The notes beneath the pieces are model-generated. The model saw nothing but the letters and a program-made list of their open reading frames with translations. It was not told the DNA's origin and did no database searches. The translations under genes and the position numbers were made by a program. Shown one piece after another: positions 33,926 to 34,281 of a DNA stretch of 34,281 nucleotides (within the stretch, counting starts at the first letter, position 1; each line of letters opens with the position of its first letter). This DNA comes from Treponema sp. CETP13 (GTDB lineage: Bacteria; Spirochaetota; Spirochaetia; Treponematales; Treponemataceae): positions 139,365 through 173,645 of the forward strand of contig MLPZ01000002.1 in assembly GCA_001885315.1 (NCBI GenBank), given 5' to 3'.

Positions 33926-34259
33926 TCACTCGCCGCTAAGGTTGAGTAACAAAAAACTTACTTGTAAAGAGTAAAACTATAATGACAAAAGCTTGCTTTT
34001 GTCGAGAAAAAACTTGTTTTTTTCTCCAAGTTCTTTGAAAAATAAATAGGGAAGGAAAGATAATGGAATTTTTTACTTAGGTAAAAAATTCTGACAAAGT
34101 GCAAACAGGTTCGGGAGACTGAAATATCAGTCGAGCGAAAAGAAATAAATGAACACAGTGAATGATTTATTATTCACGACCCGGTTAGCTGTCAAAAGCT
34201 AACATATATCGCAGTTTGATATGATGAAACTATAGTATCTACTATAGAGGAGTATTGAA
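33926..34259 (+). ncRNA. Structured 5' leader with boxA-like motif and a chain of hairpins
   Basis: No gene is found in this stretch. Two abutting hairpins come first: GACAAAAG (33984-33991)/33996-34003 and GAGAAAAAA (34004-34012)/34018-34026, each with a CTTG loop. A boxA-like AGTTCTTTGAAAAA follows at 34029-34042, resembling rRNA antitermination sites. Further stems: 34066-34076/34081-34091 (11 bp); 34117-34122/34127-34132 (6 bp, AATA loop); alternative stems 34144-34150/34165-34171 or 34158-34163/34172-34177; 34184-34190/34197-34203 (7 bp); 34206-34210/34218-34222; and 34230-34237/34240-34247 (8 bp), which ends at the ribosome site. It may be an rRNA-type leader, an attenuated leader of a gene off the edge, or an unrecognised regulatory RNA. 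Confidence 0.5.
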
Positions 34260-34281
34260 TTGCGAGTTCCTTTAAATAACA
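34260..34281 (+). CDS. Possible start of a gene running off the right edge
   Basis: AGAGGAG (34246-34252) is seven bases before TTG at 34260, ideal spacing, and the frame is open to the edge, reading MRVPLNN. The other two TTG/ATT choices nearby meet stops within seven codons. Too short to identify. If the boxA-like motif marks an rRNA operon, this would be a chance ORF. Confidence 0.4.

Noticed and set aside
34043-34132. Cobalamin riboswitch, because of AAATAGGGAA near the boxA-like motif
   Set aside because: The other conserved cobalamin elements (GCCACTG and the CCCGCAAC-type core) are not present in the right order.
33926-34281. Start of 16S rRNA at the right edge
   Set aside because: The boxA-like motif suggests an rRNA operon, but the conserved 16S opening (AGAGTTTGATC) is absent and a well-spaced ribosome site with an open TTG frame is present. 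It stays only as an alternative for sequence beyond the window.
1-34281. Mobile elements, prophage genes, CRISPR arrays, tRNA genes
   Set aside because: No transposase or integrase motifs, no regularly spaced repeats and no cloverleaf sequences were seen; intergenic gaps are mostly too short to hold them.

Overview
The window is about 34 kb of AT-rich, gene-dense bacterial chromosome. It most resembles a spirochaete of the Treponema type. This is an inference from the gene set: an HPr/HPr-kinase pair with no PTS permease beside it, a kinase-less PASTA protein next to def-fmt, spirochaete-style relaxed lipoboxes, secreted proteins whose mature ends begin like 'GGAKE', a BON-tailed cytidylate-kinase-like protein, and LysM and FMN-binding envelope proteins. 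No insertion sequence, phage gene, CRISPR array or tRNA was found. Almost every gene is an ordinary chromosomal gene in a short operon.

Layout. 1-1581 (minus): an unknown 185-residue protein followed by proA, which runs off the left edge. 1676-6476 (plus): def, fmt, a PASTA membrane protein, a fused aroD-aroE and rpiA, tightly packed or overlapping. 6551-8135: a nucleotide-pyrophosphatase-type hydrolase and a 56-residue membrane mini-gene resembling the tail of an MFS permease. 8173-9099 (minus): era. 9180-13825: glycogen debranching enzyme and glycogen phosphorylase, closed by a strong terminator. 14056-17478: a polar amino-acid ABC transporter (binding protein, permease, ATPase) whose last gene overlaps an MFS gene. 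17584-18009: an FMN-binding-type lipoprotein, convergent with a Uup-type ABC-F ATPase (18082-20061, minus) and sharing a bidirectional terminator with it. 20169-24377: a DUF2141 protein, dCMP deaminase, a GH13 maltodextrin hydrolase, a CrcB fluoride channel and a Cof-type HAD phosphatase. 24410-27333: hprK, ptsH, lexA and holA in one run. 27336-31655: a PC4/YdbC protein, a two-gene envelope operon (acidic lipoprotein plus LysM protein), a Nudix hydrolase, the cytidylate-kinase-like protein and an unknown membrane protein. 31669-33700: an M18 aminopeptidase and a PgsA-type phosphatidyltransferase. 33701-34281: a 558-base gene-free leader with two promoters, a boxA-like motif and a chain of hairpins, ending in a Shine-Dalgarno sequence and a TTG codon at the right edge.

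How the genes fit together. Carbon storage and maltodextrin use (glgX, glgP, GH13 enzyme) share the window with the HprK/HPr regulatory pair. Translation and cell maintenance (def, fmt, era, Uup) and DNA maintenance (lexA, holA, dCMP deaminase) fill much of the rest. The two most unusual observations are these. First, the amino-acid-binding protein at 14056-14829 has its two halves in swapped order, a circular permutation with all expected ligand residues kept. Second, at least seven genes lack a Shine-Dalgarno sequence and carry a -10 hexamer ending 6-8 bases before the ATG, which predicts leaderless mRNAs. The structured leader at the right edge is the best candidate for a regulatory RNA.
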